The notes under the pieces were generated by a model, which was given only the letters and a program-made list of their open reading frames with translations, made no database searches and was not told the origin of the DNA. Below are positions 11,801 to 26,800 of a DNA stretch of 64,000 nucleotides, piece after piece. The translations under genes and the position numbers were made by a program. Source of the DNA: Lutraria lutraria (taxonomy: Eukaryota > Mollusca > Bivalvia > Venerida > Mactridae); the NCBI GenBank assembly GCA_964023205.1, contig OZ026834.1:30666756-30730755 (forward strand). Reading direction: 5' to 3'. How positions within the stretch are numbered: position 1 is the stretch's first letter; every line of letters starts with the position of its first letter.

Positions 11801-14800
11801 CTGTCAGATTGTTTGTCTTAATGATATTAAGGACAAGTTCAAATATGGGTCACATAGGGTCAAAAACCAGGTCACAAGGTCAAATCTTAGGAAAACCTTA
11901 TTAACACTGTAGATGTCAAATTTAGATCGTATCTTCACCAAACCTAGTCAGAATGTTTGTCTTAATGATATGTAAGACAAATTCGAACATAGGTCGTCTG
12001 GGGTCAAAAACTAGGTCACCGGTTCAAACAATGTTTTAATGAGTGAACAGTAATTGTCATGTGAGCGATATAGGGCCATCTTGGCCCTCTTGTTATAACA
12101 AAGGGATACTATTAACGATGTATATAACAATAAGAAAAGGGCATTGTACAAGTATATAGAAGGTGCGAACATGTTTACAAACAAAGAACATTTAAAGATG
12201 TAAAGGAAATTAAAATATACGTTACATTAATTTTAATTTTAGCGGCGGTGGACAATAGATGGTTTTATTTTGGCGGATTTTTAAGAAATCGGCAATTCTT
12301 GACCACCGCCAATATTTAAAATTCCAAAAAACGCCAAATTTTAGCCCCGCCAATTTAAAGACGTATACAGTATCCACTTGATTATACATATTTCTGATTC
12401 AGTTTTAATAACATTGTATATTGAAATGAATCTATCTATCTAACATTTCAGGTACTGAGGCTATATTGCATCCAATAATGATACGGGAGCATTATTATAC
12501 TGCTCGATGTGATGTATGCAGAGAAAAAGATTATAATGACAAAAATCACTCATCCACTAGTGAAATCAAATGTGAAAAAATTCAGTCTTGTAAACAAGAA
12601 TACATCATTTGTTCAAATGGAACAGCATCTTCAAATGCACGGTGCACATGTGACTATAGAAAGAGTTTCAGACCAATAAATAACACACACTACTGTCCGC
12701 CAGTAGGAAGAGCTGAATGTGAATTTTATGACTGCCTTAATGGAAAAATTCTTGATGGTCCTCCACAATTTGAGTGCATTGATAATGAGACCTTAACTAC
12801 TACAACAAAAAAGTAAAATATTAGTTTTCATTTCATCTGTTATAAGTTAAAGCAAGAAGTTTTTATTAAATGAACTCCTTCTGTAATGGTTATCATATTT
12901 GAATAATACTTACACTTGATTTCAAAATTTAGGTAGACTGGAATGATTGATATGATTACAGACAATGGTTGTCTGACTCAGAAAAGTCATCAAAATATAA
13001 AACATTTTGTGCTTTTTGCTCACCAGAGCACAAACTCTGGTTGCCATGTCAACCAATAGGAAAGGCTTTAAAAATCTTCTTGTCTAAAACCTCAGGGCCA
13101 AGCGCTTAAATATTTGGTGTGTAGCATTGTCTAGTGGACCTCTACCAAGTTTCTTCAAATTATGGCCCTGGGGTAAAAATTTACCCTGCCCCAGGGTTTA
13201 CTCTAATTTATACAAGAAAATTTTAAAAATCTTCTTGTCCGAAACCTCAAGGCCTAGAGCTTAGATATTTTTATGTAGCATTCCAATGATAGGTGATGGC
13301 AGGATGCAATACTGACTGTAAACTTGTTATTTTAAGAGTTTATTCCCACAAATTCTTCAAATGATGATGTACTATAGTATTTAAGTTGAATGTAACAATA
13401 ATGTTGTTTTGAACTTAGTCATTCAATAAGGCATAATGTTTATCTATTTAGGGTTGTTTTTTTGGTAAGTTAAGTAGCCTGTATTTTATTGTTGTTTCGT
13501 GTTAGTATTTTCTGTTTGCATGATGAATTAAGTTGATTTTTAATTGTTTTCATTAACTCTAAGCTAACCTGGTCTTGTGGTGAGTGCTAGGGATCCTTTC
13601 ATGTCTGTTCTATGGCACAGATCACCCACAATTGTTTTGTTGTATGATTTCATCAACCACATTTCTTAAAATAGTCAAAAGAAATGGCCCTTGATTACTG
13701 TAATCCTGTCATTTTTTTCTGGTCTTATTCATAGTGTGACAAAAAAATCATGGACTGGTCTACAATCAAGTTTTAAGCTAAGGTTAAAATGACATTAAAG
13801 AGTTACGACTCAACACTCTTATTATTAAGTTATATAACGTATGAGTCCATATTTATGATGAACCTGTCCTATTTAACAATATTCACACATTTTCACTTTT
13901 TTTACTTAGTGCATATTGTTGGCAATGTGTATGACCTATGGACCTTGTTAATCAGGTGGTTGTGGTTAAGTTTCAATTCCTACTCGGATAAGTTCTCATG
14001 GGTGGAAGCTATCTAGTTAGCTTATGGAAGGTTAAAGCTACTACTCAGGTCTAGGTCTTGGGTCTTCCCCCACCTGGCTGTTGGTGCATTGTTAAACCCA
14101 AGTGATGGAAATTACTGTGTATCATGATACTCATGTCTTAGATGAGATATAAAGAATTGTTTTGTTGATTATCCATTTCTGTAGTTGTTACGTATTTTAC
14201 TTTGTTACTATGTTACTTAGTTCAGCTGTGGTGAAAGTTTCTTTCTGCATGCTTAAGTTGACTTTATTGTACTGGTTTAGTTCAGCTGTGGTGAAAGTTT
14301 CTTTCTGCATGCTTAAGTCGTTCTATACATAGCGTGACGTCACTACGTTTGTCTAACCTCTATACATAGAACTGATTACTATCCACATTTAGATAGTTAT
14401 ACATACGCTAAAAGTATAGTTCCGCGGAAGGATTTTAAATGTCAAAACAACCATATCGGTTGTATGTTATTAACAAAATGTGTTTAGTTATTTAAAATGA
14501 ATACGTTATACCATTTCTATTCTTGTGTTTTGTCAATAACACTAATTGTTCAATGAAACGCAATGTTGAAAAACGCTTGGCTCCAATGTGTACCATACGG
14601 TGACGTCACATTTATGTTATTGTTTATAATTTCCATTTTTGTCGAGCCCGCCTGTGGTGAGCTCGACTTGGTCGCCACAATGGCGGTTGCGTGTCTGTAC
14701 GTTAGTGAGTGAGTGAGTGAGTGAGTTAGTTAGTTAGTGTGTCCGTCCGGATCCTTGTCCGGGCTGTATCTCCCTTATGCATTGACACTTTTTAAAATAA

Positions 14801-17800
14801 CTTGGCATAATTGTTAAACACCATGAGACGGTGTGCAGTGCGCAAAATCCAGGTCTCTAGCTCAAAGGTCAAGGTCACACTTAGAGGTCAAACATCAAAA
14901 ATGAGCATTATAGACCTTGTCCGGGCTGTATCTCCCTTATGCATAGAAACTTTTTAAGATAACTTGGCATAATTGTTAAACACCATGGGGCAGTGTGCAG
15001 TGCGCAAGATCCAGGTCTCTAGCTCAAAGGTCAAGGTCACACTTAGAGGTCAAAAGTCAAAAATTAGCATTATACACCTTGTCCGGGCTGTATCTCCCTT
15101 ATGCATTGAAACTTTTTAAGATAACTTGGCATAATTGTAAAACACCATGAGGTGGTGTGCAGTGCGTAAGATCACGGTCTCTAGCTCAAAGGTCAAGGTC
15201 ACACTTAGAGGTCAAACATAAAAAATAATCATTATACACCTTGTCAGGGCTGTGTCTCCCTTATGCATTGAATTATTTAAAAATGACTTGCCATAATACA
15301 ATGTGACCATGTGTCTTAGGCAACACCCAGATTTTTATAGGTCTAAGGTCAAGATTACACATTCGGTCAAATATATTTTCCTTGTCTGGGCTGTAACTTC
15401 TGTTTGCATTCAAGGATTTTTAAATAAATTGGTATAAAAGTTTACTTCAATGAAATGATGTGTCATGAATATCACCCATACTTGTAGTTCAAAGGTCAAG
15501 ATCACAAGCTGGCTAAACAGGGGCTCGACATGTTGCCCTTGGGCTTCAAGTTGTAAGTAGTTCCTGCAAATACCCATAATGCCCGGAGCAGAAGAACACA
15601 GGTCAGTGCATAGCGCTACCGTAGTGTACACATTTTGCTGAAGTTGACTGGTTGACTTTATTGGACTGGTTTAGTTCAGCTGTGGTGAAAGTTTCTTTCT
15701 GCATGCTACAGATAAGGGATTTTCTGACAAAATTGGCAGATACCATTTGTTTATATGTCTTTATTTGTTTCTTTAAATGGAAGAGTTTTTTTCCTTTTTG
15801 GTATGTTGTAAATATTTCTGTTTGTATTTTATTGTAGCATGATATTTTCTGGTTGTATTTTGGAAATACAGTATGCTTATGTATTTCTGAATGTTATGTT
15901 ATACCTGACTGTTTTAAATTAAAAGCATCATAAAAACATTTGTATAATTATAAAATTATGTTAGTCTCTCTAATTTTGTATGGCAGTGCAACCTCATTGT
16001 TTCTTGTTTATAATACATATACTAAATTTGATGTCATTTTGAATATGGTTAAGTGGGGTTTATGCAATGTTTTTCTTATTACTACAGTATGATGTAAGTA
16101 ATACCAGTTGAGACTTTAGACAAAATTGTCCATACTCTTAATCACCGGTAAGTAAAATTTAAGTAAAATTCTGAGTATGGAAGGTTTTGTCTAGAGCCTC
16201 ATAATGTAAGATTTGATGTGACTTGGTTCTTTCATATCATTAACAGAACATTAAATCACTCAAACTTTTTTGGATTAAAATTCATGACACAGTTTATTTA
16301 TAGAAGAAAGACTGTGGCTTTGCTGCAGCCAGTTACAGACCAGTACCCTGAGGAAGTCTTGGTTAATTTCTGTTGGTTCCTGAGTGTTTGGTGGGCTTTT
16401 GGTTGGGGATATGGGGAAGGTAGTTTTTTGGGGAAGATGTGATGATGTATGCGTTTTCTTTTCCATGAATCCTTTTCTTATCAATGAATACTCTCACTCA
16501 TTTTGAATCTGAACTTTTCCCTTGTACAGTGATATACTACTGAGACTGCAGCATGTTATATGTGACTTGTACTCATAGTTATCTGGCTTATGTCACTTCC
16601 ATCAGCTATGATTTGTCTGTTGTAGCATAGCATACTTGGTGCTGGATTTGCTTATTTTAAACAACGTCAAAACACACAAAAAACATGTCTGGAGATGTTG
16701 TGCACATTGTCAAAATTGTAAGACAATGTGCTGACACACCTCCCATGAAGTTTATGCTAGCCCTTCTGGTGCATAATGTGTTTAAATTACTTATGGTGAA
16801 TGAATGTATTACTTATGACTTCTGTAAGTCTTATGGAAGATTTATTTCAGACCTGAAATATCAGAAGAACCAAATAATACAATCACTAAAGTACCTGACA
16901 AGCCAGTTGTAACAAACACTTCCTTGGTAACCAGTGGTGGCACTGCCAAAACAACCACTGTCAAGGAAACCACTGTCGAGACAACCAGAAGTCCTGAAGG
17001 TATGAAACAGTACATGTTGTTTTTGAGACTGACTTATGGCTGAAATTTTGCCCCATTCTTCTGTTTGAAAAGTATATATTTTTCCACTAAGTTCATATCA
17101 TGAACAGTTCAGATTTTTATTATCGACTGACAGCAAATTTATTTATGGAAGGACTTTCATGAAAACAAATTAAAATGTGTTTCACTATGATGGACAGACA
17201 ATTGTATTTCGTCTGAAAGTAGAAACATAATTATTTCAATGATTTAGAATAACTGCATTGGTCTATTATAAAAACATACATATTAATGAATTATAAGTTA
17301 ATGGAACTTGAGACAACACTGATTTTTGCTGTTGTTAACTACTTCATCTTGCATTCAGTTTTATTAGACAAATGGAAAAATATGTCTGTTTAATGTACAC
17401 CATAAATCTTGATACCATGGTATACTTTATTTACTGAAATAGTCTTAGAGGTCTAGAACATGACATTATGTCTATAATGAAAACATACTAAAGGTTTTGA
17501 CATTGTTCATATTGTTACTATGTTAGCCATATGTGTGATCAGTAGATGATTATCATATCTTTTCTTTCAGGTGAAGGTCTGACCACTGAGTGGATAAGAA
17601 TAATTAGTAAGATTTATACTAATTAATGTTTAGATCATTCTTTCATAAAGAAAATAAGTGTGAAAAATCAATGTTTTAAATTGAGTTTGACAAGGAATGA
17701 ATTTCCTCCATAGGGCTAAGTGAACATGTAATGAAGATAAACTATCAAACTACCTTTGAATCTGCCATTAAGAAACACCCAAAGTCCTCTTTGTGCGGTT

Positions 17801-20800
17801 GATTATTTTATTATCATACAGTGATTGTTTTGTACTGCATGTGTTTTGTAAGCTATAGTACACAAATAGTCAGTTTTTGAAAATTAAATAATTATGTTCT
17901 TGCTTGTCCAGAAATTGACAAAATGGTTGTGAAGCATAATCTATAGCATTGTATTTACCTATAGTCAATAGATAGGTTCGGCCTATACAGGCACGTGGGA
18001 TATGCAGTATCATGTCATCTTATCATTATGCAGAATTCATTAGTATAACATTAATGGGCCAAGTAACCATCATTAGTTTCACCAACAATTGTGAAATTGG
18101 GCTCTGTAACTTAGTATTTACATCAATATTTCTGATTTGCGTAAAATGTTCAACGAACAGAGCTTGAAAAATGTGTGAATAAAGAATGTGTAACTTTTTG
18201 CATGAGTGACAAAATGTCAAGACACAGTCTAAAAGTACATGATGACCCATGACGCCATGCCCGCGTGTCCGGTCAACGTTCGTGTCCGGTCAACATTAGC
18301 GGACGACAACTATGTCAGAACTGTCAGAAATGAATAAGGAAGAAATTTGATAATTTCTTAGAGAGGGAAAAGTTTGAAGAGATGAAAAAAATGAGACAAT
18401 TTTCAGATATATAATGCACTACTTTAGTGCTGTTAATCAATTAATGCACTTTACATGAGGTCAAACATAACACTGCAATTAGTATGTTTAAGGGCTGAGC
18501 TGTGCAGGGTAGTCATAGAAATGTGGTTTTTGAAGGAATGTTGTACATTGATAAATACATAACCAGTGATGTTTTAAATATACACTATTTTACCTGATAA
18601 TCCAACATTTCTGGCTGGCTTTTTAAAAATGTATGAATTGATAGGAATAAAAGTAAGTTCAGTGATGATTTTAACATATGGTGAGGTCTTGTCATTTTCA
18701 TTGTGGCCAAACTGTCTTGTTATTTCATAATGTGCATGTCGCATTCTGTTTAACACTGCATGGTTGCCTGCATGTATGTTCAGATTCATTACTGTTGTCA
18801 TTTACAATTTCAGGCATTAAGAAATTCATGTCCAAACACAAATTGTGTAATTTGGCGCAAGCAAGCACCACCCTGCACACTTTCTCCAGAGGGGAATGCT
18901 TATTCCTTCCACTTATATGAGGACATATATAAATTCAAGAGCACAATCCAATCCCTCAAAACATTTAGCCCTTTATGTTGGCGAAATAAAGGAATCTTTC
19001 GACTTGCCTCAACACCAAACAACATCAATAATGCCTTCTTGTAATGACTGGCGTAACTTTACACCTAGTCCTAAATGATGTAAAGTTACACACGACTTCA
19101 TGCCAAAAATATGTCAATATTGATAGATTGTCATTTACGTTTAATTTCCAACTTATGCCAAAGTAATGTTATATATAATGCGTAAGTAGATTGATCAACG
19201 GGGCCCTGATGTATTTGTCATGGTTAACTCATGTTTATTCAAATTCAAATACTTGAAAAGATTCGGGTAAGACTAATCATTAATCATGGTAGTTGACACA
19301 TCAGTCGCTGAATAATAAATTATTTTATAATGGAGTGATTCTTTCTGCTTCACTATTTCAGTATCAATTATAGTTTTGGTCATCATTGTGTTTGGCATCA
19401 TTTTTGGTATTTGGCGAATGAGAAAAGGAAGAAAAGAAAGAAAACGGTCATCCAGTAAGTAACTCAAATCAAATATCAAATAAATAATCAAATGAAAGAG
19501 AGTGTGTAGTTACTGTAAAATATATATGAGATCAAATTGCACCAAAAATCCACAATTAACAATTAAGTTAACCATGTAGGATAACAGACATAAATATTTA
19601 TATGGAAGATTACTGTGCAATGTTTATCAATTATCAAGTGATATTGTCATACATATTCCCATATACATCTTACAAATTAGTAATGTTTTTGTTTAAAAGA
19701 TTCTCAAAGAAAAGCATATAATTATATATTACAAGTTTTATTTTCACATATTTTGCATATATATTTTTTATTCGTCTTCGTTTGAAAGATTTTCAATGTA
19801 ATAAAATTTAGTCTGATTTCAAATTTGGGTCTGAATGTATAATTATTGTATGATTTTACTAAATTAATGATTATATAACTTGAATCGGTTGAGAATGACC
19901 TGTTTCTTTTGTACCTTTCATACAGTGAGTATATTGCTAGGTTGTTTAAGATTACATTATATAAAATCTATGAAATATGTCTCGTGACTTTCAAAGTTTC
20001 TTTGAGTAAAGGAATGCCAGCAACTTATTTTTTAGCTCACCAGAGCACGAATGTGCTCAGGGTGAGCTTTTGTGATCGCCCGGCGTCCATCGTGCGTCGT
20101 GCGTCGTTACGAATACGTGGCGTCCATGTTTACTTAAAACAACATCTCCTCCTACACCCCTATGCCAATTACAACCAAACTTGGCTGGAATGATCCTTGG
20201 GTGGTCCCCTTTCAAAGTTGTTCAAAAAATTAAATTTCATTAAAAATTCTGGTTGCTATGGCAACAAATTGAAAAAACTAAAAAAATCTTCTTGTCTGAA
20301 ACCACAGGGCCTAGAGCTTAGATATTTGGTATGTAGCATTGTCTAATGGAACTCTGTTTTAAATATACACTATTTTACCTGATAATCCAACATTTCTGGC
20401 TGGCTTTTTAAAAATGTATGAATTGATAGGAATAAAAGTAAGTTCAGTGATGATTTTAACATATGGTGAGGTCTTGTCATTTTCATTGTGGCCAAACTGT
20501 CTTGTTATTTCATAATGTGCATGTCGCATTCTGTTTAACACTGCATGGTTGCCTGCATGTATGTTCAGATTCATTACTGTTGTCATTTACAATTTCAGGC
20601 ATTAAGAAATTCATGTCCAAACACAAATTGTGTAATTTGGCGCAAGCAAGCACCACCCTGCACACTTTCTCCAGAGGGGAATGCTTATTCCTTCCACTTA
20701 TATGAGGACATATATAAATTCAAGAGCACAATCCAATCCCTCAAAACATTTAGCCCTTTATGTTGGCGAAATAAAGGAATCTTTCGACTTGCCTCAACAC

Positions 20801-23800
20801 CAAACAACATCAATAATGCCTTCTTGTAATGACTGGCGTAACTTTACACCTAGTCCTAAATGATGTAAAGTTACACACGACTTCATGCCAAAAATATGTC
20901 AATATTGATAGATTGTCATTTACGTTTAATTTCCAACTTATGCCAAAGTAATGTTATATATAATGCGTAAGTAGATTGATCAACGGGGCCCTGATGTATT
21001 TGTCATGGTTAACTCATGTTTATTCAAATTCAAATACTTGAAAAGATTCGGGTAAGACTAATCATTAATCATGGTAGTTGACACATCAGTCGCTGAATAA
21101 TAAATTATTTTATAATGGAGTGATTCTTTCTGCTTCACTATTTCAGTATCAATTATAGTTTTGGTCATCATTGTGTTTGGCATCATTTTTGGTATTTGGC
21201 GAATGAGAAAAGGAAGAAAAGAAAGAAAACGGTCATCCAGTAAGTAACTCAAATCAAATATCAAATAAATAATCAAATGAAAGAGAGTGTGTAGTTACTG
21301 TAAAATATATATGAGATCAAATTGCACCAAAAATCCACAATTAACAATTAAGTTAACCATGTAGGATAACAGACATAAATATTTATATGGAAGATTACTG
21401 TGCAATGTTTATCAATTATCAAGTGATATTGTCATACATATTCCCATATACATCTTACAAATTAGTAATGTTTTTGTTTAAAAGATTCTCAAAGAAAAGC
21501 ATATAATTATATATTACAAGTTTTATTTTCACATATTTTGCATATATATTTTTTATTCGTCTTCGTTTGAAAGATTTTCAATGTAATAAAATTTAGTCTG
21601 ATTTCAAATTTGGGTCTGAATGTATAATTATTGTATGATTTTACTAAATTAATGATTATATAACTTGAATCGGTTGAGAATGACCTGTTTCTTTTGTACC
21701 TTTCATACAGTGAGTATATTGCTAGGTTGTTTAAGATTACATTATATAAAATCTATGAAATATGTCTCGTGACTTTCAAAGTTTCTTTGAGTAAAGGAAT
21801 GCCAGCAACTTATTTTTTAGCTCACCAGAGCACGAATGTGCTCAGGGTGAGCTTTTGTGATCGCCCGGCGTCCATCGTGCGTCGTGCGTCGTTACGAATA
21901 CGTGGCGTCCATGTTTACTTAAAACAACATCTCCTCCTACACCCCTATGCCAATTACAACCAAACTTGGCTGGAATGATCCTTGGGTGGTCCCCTTTCAA
22001 AGTTGTTCAAAAAATTAAATTTCATTAAAAATTCTGGTTGCTATGGCAACAAATTGAAAAAACTAAAAAAATCTTCTTGTCTGAAACCACAGGGCCTAGA
22101 GCTTAGATATTTGGTATGTAGCATTGTCTAATGGAACTCTACAAAGATCGTTCAAATTATTCCCCTAGGGTCAAAATTGGCTCCGCCCCGGGGGTAACTT
22201 GATTTTACATAGACTTATATAGGAAATTTAAAAAATCTTCTTGTCAAAAACTACAATGCCTAGAGCTTTGATATTTGGTGTGTAGCATAGTCTAGTGGAC
22301 CTATACCAAGTTTGTTCAAATTATTGCCCTAGGGTCAAAATTGGCCCCGTCCCGGGGGTCACTTGATTTATATAGACTTATATAGGAAAATTTAAAAAAT
22401 CTTCTTCTCCGAAACCGCAAGGCCTAGAGCTTAGATATTTTGTATGTGGCATTGTCTAGTGGACCTCTACCAAGTTTGTTGAAATTATGGCCCTGGTGTC
22501 AAAATTGGCCCTGCCCTGGGGTTTATTCTATTTTATATAGGAAAATTTAAAAAATCTTCTTCTCCGAAACCACAAGGCCTAGAGCTAAGATATTTGGTAT
22601 GTAGCATTGTCTAGTGGACCTCTACCAAGTTTGTTCAAATTATTGCCCGAGGGTCAAAATTGGCCCCGCCCTGAGGGTCACTTGATTTATATAGACTTAT
22701 ATAGGAAAATTTAAAAAATCTTCTTCTCCGAAACCGCAAGGCCTAGAGCTTAGATATTTTGTATGTGGCATTGTCTAGTGGACCTCTACCAAGTTTGTTG
22801 AAATTATGGCCCCGGTGTCAAAATTGGCCCTGCCCTGGGGTTTATTCTATTTTATATAGGAAAATTTAAAAAATCTTCTTCTCCGAAACCACAAGGCCTA
22901 GAGCTAAGATATTTTGTATGTAGCATTGTCTAGTGGACCTCTACCAAGTTTGTTCAAATTATTGCCCTAGGTTCAAAATTGGCCCCGCCCCGGGGGTCAC
23001 TTGATTTATATAGACTTATATAGGAAAATTTAAAAAATCTTCTTCTCCGAAACCGCAAGGCCTAGAGCTTAGATATTTTGTATGTGGCATTGTCTAGTGG
23101 ACCTCTACCAAGTTTGATGAAATTATGGCCCCAGTGTCAAAATTGGCCCTGCCCTGGGGTTTATTCTATTTTATATAGGAAAATTTAAAAAATCTTCTTC
23201 TCCGAAACCACAAGGCCTAGAGCTAAGATATTTGGTATGTAGCATTGTCTAGTGGACCTCTACCAAGTTTGTTCAAATTATTGCCCTAGGGTCAAAATTG
23301 GCCCCGCCCCGGGGGTCACTTGATTTATATAGACTTATATAGGAAAATTTAAAAAATCTTCTTCTCCGAAACCACAAGGCCTAGAGCTAAGATATTTGGT
23401 GTGTAGCATTGTCTAGTGGACCTCTACCAAGTTTGTTCAAATTATTGCCCTAGGGTCAAAATTGGCCCCGCCCCGGGGGTCACTTGATTTATATAGACTT
23501 ATATAGGAAAATTTAAAAAATCTTCTTCTCCGAAACCGCAAGGCCTAGAGCTTAGATATTTTGTATGTGGCATTGTGTAGTGGACCTCTACCAAGTTTGT
23601 TCAAATTATGGCCCCGGGGTCAAAATTAGCCCTGCCCTGGGGTTTAATCTATTTTATATAGGAAAATTTAAAAAAATCTTCTTCTCCGAAACCAGTGACA
23701 AGGCCTAGAGCTAAGATATTTGGTATCTAGCTTTGTCTAATGGACCTCTTTAAAATCTGTTCATATAATGGCCATGGGATAAAAAACGGCCCAGATGGGT

Positions 23801-26800
23801 CACTTGATCTTACTTAGACTCGTATAGAAAACTTCAACAATGTTAATCTCCAAATGACCTTTTCTCCTGGTGAGCATTTATAGGGCCATCATGGCCCTCT
23901 TGTCAAATAAATATATTAAAAAATCAGTAATATATTTCATATTGAAATGAAAATACAGTGTAACCTCTCCAAAGTAACACCCCTTCTATAGAATCAAGAT
24001 CATGTTGTTGTTGAGTGGTTGCTACTCAAGAGAGTTTATATTAATAGTTAAATTGTAAAATGAAAAAATCAGACTGTTGTTGATTGGAGGCTGTTGCTCA
24101 AGAGAGGGCTGCTCTGGAGAGGTTGAACTGTATGTTTGTCATGTCTTATTACCAAATAAGCTTGATAATTTTACTCCAGTACATATTTTAATTCTTCGAA
24201 TCAGATGGATCTCAATCTCAGATACCCATGAGCTCACTTACAGAACCATCTACCTCAGACAGTGGTAAGAATTTCATTTATCAGTTTGTTTTGTTTTCTC
24301 TTACAATGCACCTACAGATATTCAATAATTTGGACGACTTTTCCATGCTTAACTGACTTTTCCATGCTTAACTGTAAATAAGACTCCACATGTACACCAG
24401 GGTAGAACCACTGAGCTTACACCGGTGGGGACTATATGTTTGCCCTCTTTCTCTCAGTCCGTCTGTCCGTTTGCCTCAGAGTCAATCTTCCAATAACTCA
24501 GACACTATTCAAATAAGGTTAGTGAAACTTAATATGTGAATTGGCGGCAATGTTGAGATTGTGCCTGTCACTTCGTTTTATCCCTCAGGTCAAAATTGTG
24601 GTTGCTAAGGTAATGAAATGTCAAAATATGGCTGCAGAATCTTGATTCAGTGATAACTTAAATACAATGTAAGCTATGTTGATGAAACTTGGTATGTGAA
24701 TATGTGGCAATGTGGATTCATAGGGGACTGACACACAAAAAACTTTTGGATAATAAGTGTCTAAGCTTATAGATGGATACAAGGTGTTTTACTCCAATCT
24801 CCAATATACCGGCACCAACCTTCACATGACACAACTGGCACAAATCCTAAGATCATTCCCGGCACTGGCACCAACTGAACCTAGCCTCATTATGAGCAGA
24901 AAATGGCATCAAGCCAGCACTGTTCCTGGCACCAGCACAAACCAGCACCATGGAGTATATATACCTATTCCAGAGCAATCTTGACCATAAAACAAACAGC
25001 CCTTGTCCATTACAAAGGTCAAGTCCTCTGAAGAAGTTCAAACACCTGAAACAAAACTGGTCAGGGATGATGTCCAACCAACCAGAGAGCCGCCACACCC
25101 AGATTCCAAATCACCCACTACAATCTAGTTCAACAATATTGTTTTTTATCTGTGTGTATTACTCCGTGCAAATAGTTTCTATGATTTCTACCTACATAGT
25201 CTCACAAACCCTCCTTGAGAAATCTCACTTAATAAATTTATGATTTATAGCTCTATATATCAATACCCTAAAATACCCTAAAAAAAGAATTGGAAGAAAC
25301 TGAAAGTCCCTTTGGCCTATTACCCCATAGAAAATGATTCAGCAAACAGAAATCAACTTATACCATAGTCCTCCTTTTTTCTTACCCTGAAAACAGAATA
25401 TTTTTTTTAAAAAGAAAATATGATGTTGAATAATTCAATTGAATAACAGATAGTGCTTTCTATGGTGATTCCCCAATCAGAACTCCTCCGCACTTGTCAA
25501 AAGTAATTACCTCAGGCATAGTAGGCCAGGCATCATATTGTTGTACATGTACATGGGCTACTTTCCATCATGGATGACCCTGGGAATCCAACCATGGTAA
25601 ATTAGTGCTCAAACCTGTTTCTCTTTCATTGGGAACTTGATGCCCATTTTATCAATCGCAAATGATAAACACATATGAACATAAGCCATTCTACAAATGA
25701 TTCTTGAAATCGATTGTATATTGTTGAAAAAGTAGTAACTGGAAACCACATAACCAAAATTTATAGCCCTCCACTTACATACAAGGTGTATTCTCAGTAA
25801 CAGGCATATCCAGGAATGCCCGAGTAGTTATGATTGGTTATTCACATGTAAATAGTTGGATATAGCACTTAAATAGTCAGAAAATAGACGTTGAGAGAGC
25901 ACAATATCTTTTAGGTCATTTTGTAAAATTACTTACCTCTTCCAAACCCTAAAGTGAATGATATGTTTGTCATGTCTTATTACCAGACAAATCAACGCAG
26001 TCTTACTATATTTATGCCTCCCCCACCCACACCATTGGTTGGCTTGATTTTGCTACTCTTGTACATATTAATATAATATAATTATATATTTTATTCTTAT
26101 AATTAGGTCGATCTCCTGCGCCTAATGTGACAGGTACTGTTCCAGGACCATCGACCTCAGAGAATAATAAGAATTTCGAATATTAGTTTATTTTGTTTTC
26201 TGTCATAATGCACCAGCAGCCAGACACTAATTTTGGCGGAGGAAGATGCCACATATACACCAGGGTAGAGCCACTGAGCTTACTCCAGTGGGGACTATAG
26301 GTTTACCTTCTGTCGTCTGTCTGTTGAATAACTAAATAACTAAAATTGTCAGCAAATGGACGTTGAGAGAGCACATTATCTTTTATGTCATTTTGTAAAA
26401 TAGCTTACCTCTCACAAACCCTAAAGTGAATAATATGTTTTTGTCATGTCTTCTTACCAGACAAATCAATCCAGACTCACTAGATTTATGCCTCCCCCAG
26501 CCCACCGTTAATTGGCTCGATATTGCTATTCCTGTTCATATTTTAATTTTTATAATCAGGTGGATCTCTTCATAGTGCTGAGACAATTGATGATCCAGTT
26601 CCAGAACAATCAGGGAATGGTAAGAATTTTGAATATCTGTTGGTCTTATTTTCTCTCACAATGCGCCAATAGCCATAGTCATTTGACAACTTTTTCATGC
26701 TTAACGATGGTGGAAGATCGCAGGCATACACCAGGGTAGAATTTCAGAGCTTTTGTTAGCTAGCTGGATATCTTTCTGACATGTGAACTATTGTTCCGGG

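Noticed and set aside
18760..19044. 94-codon cysteine-containing open frame, also at 20545-20829
   Set aside because: It lies in the intron before the membrane exon, is doubled only by the tandem duplication, and neither its phase nor its splice sites fit the receptor model. I recognise no family.
22080..23760. Regular direct repeats that might be taken for a CRISPR array
   Set aside because: Units are about 160 bp and similar throughout, without unique spacers, inside a eukaryotic intron.
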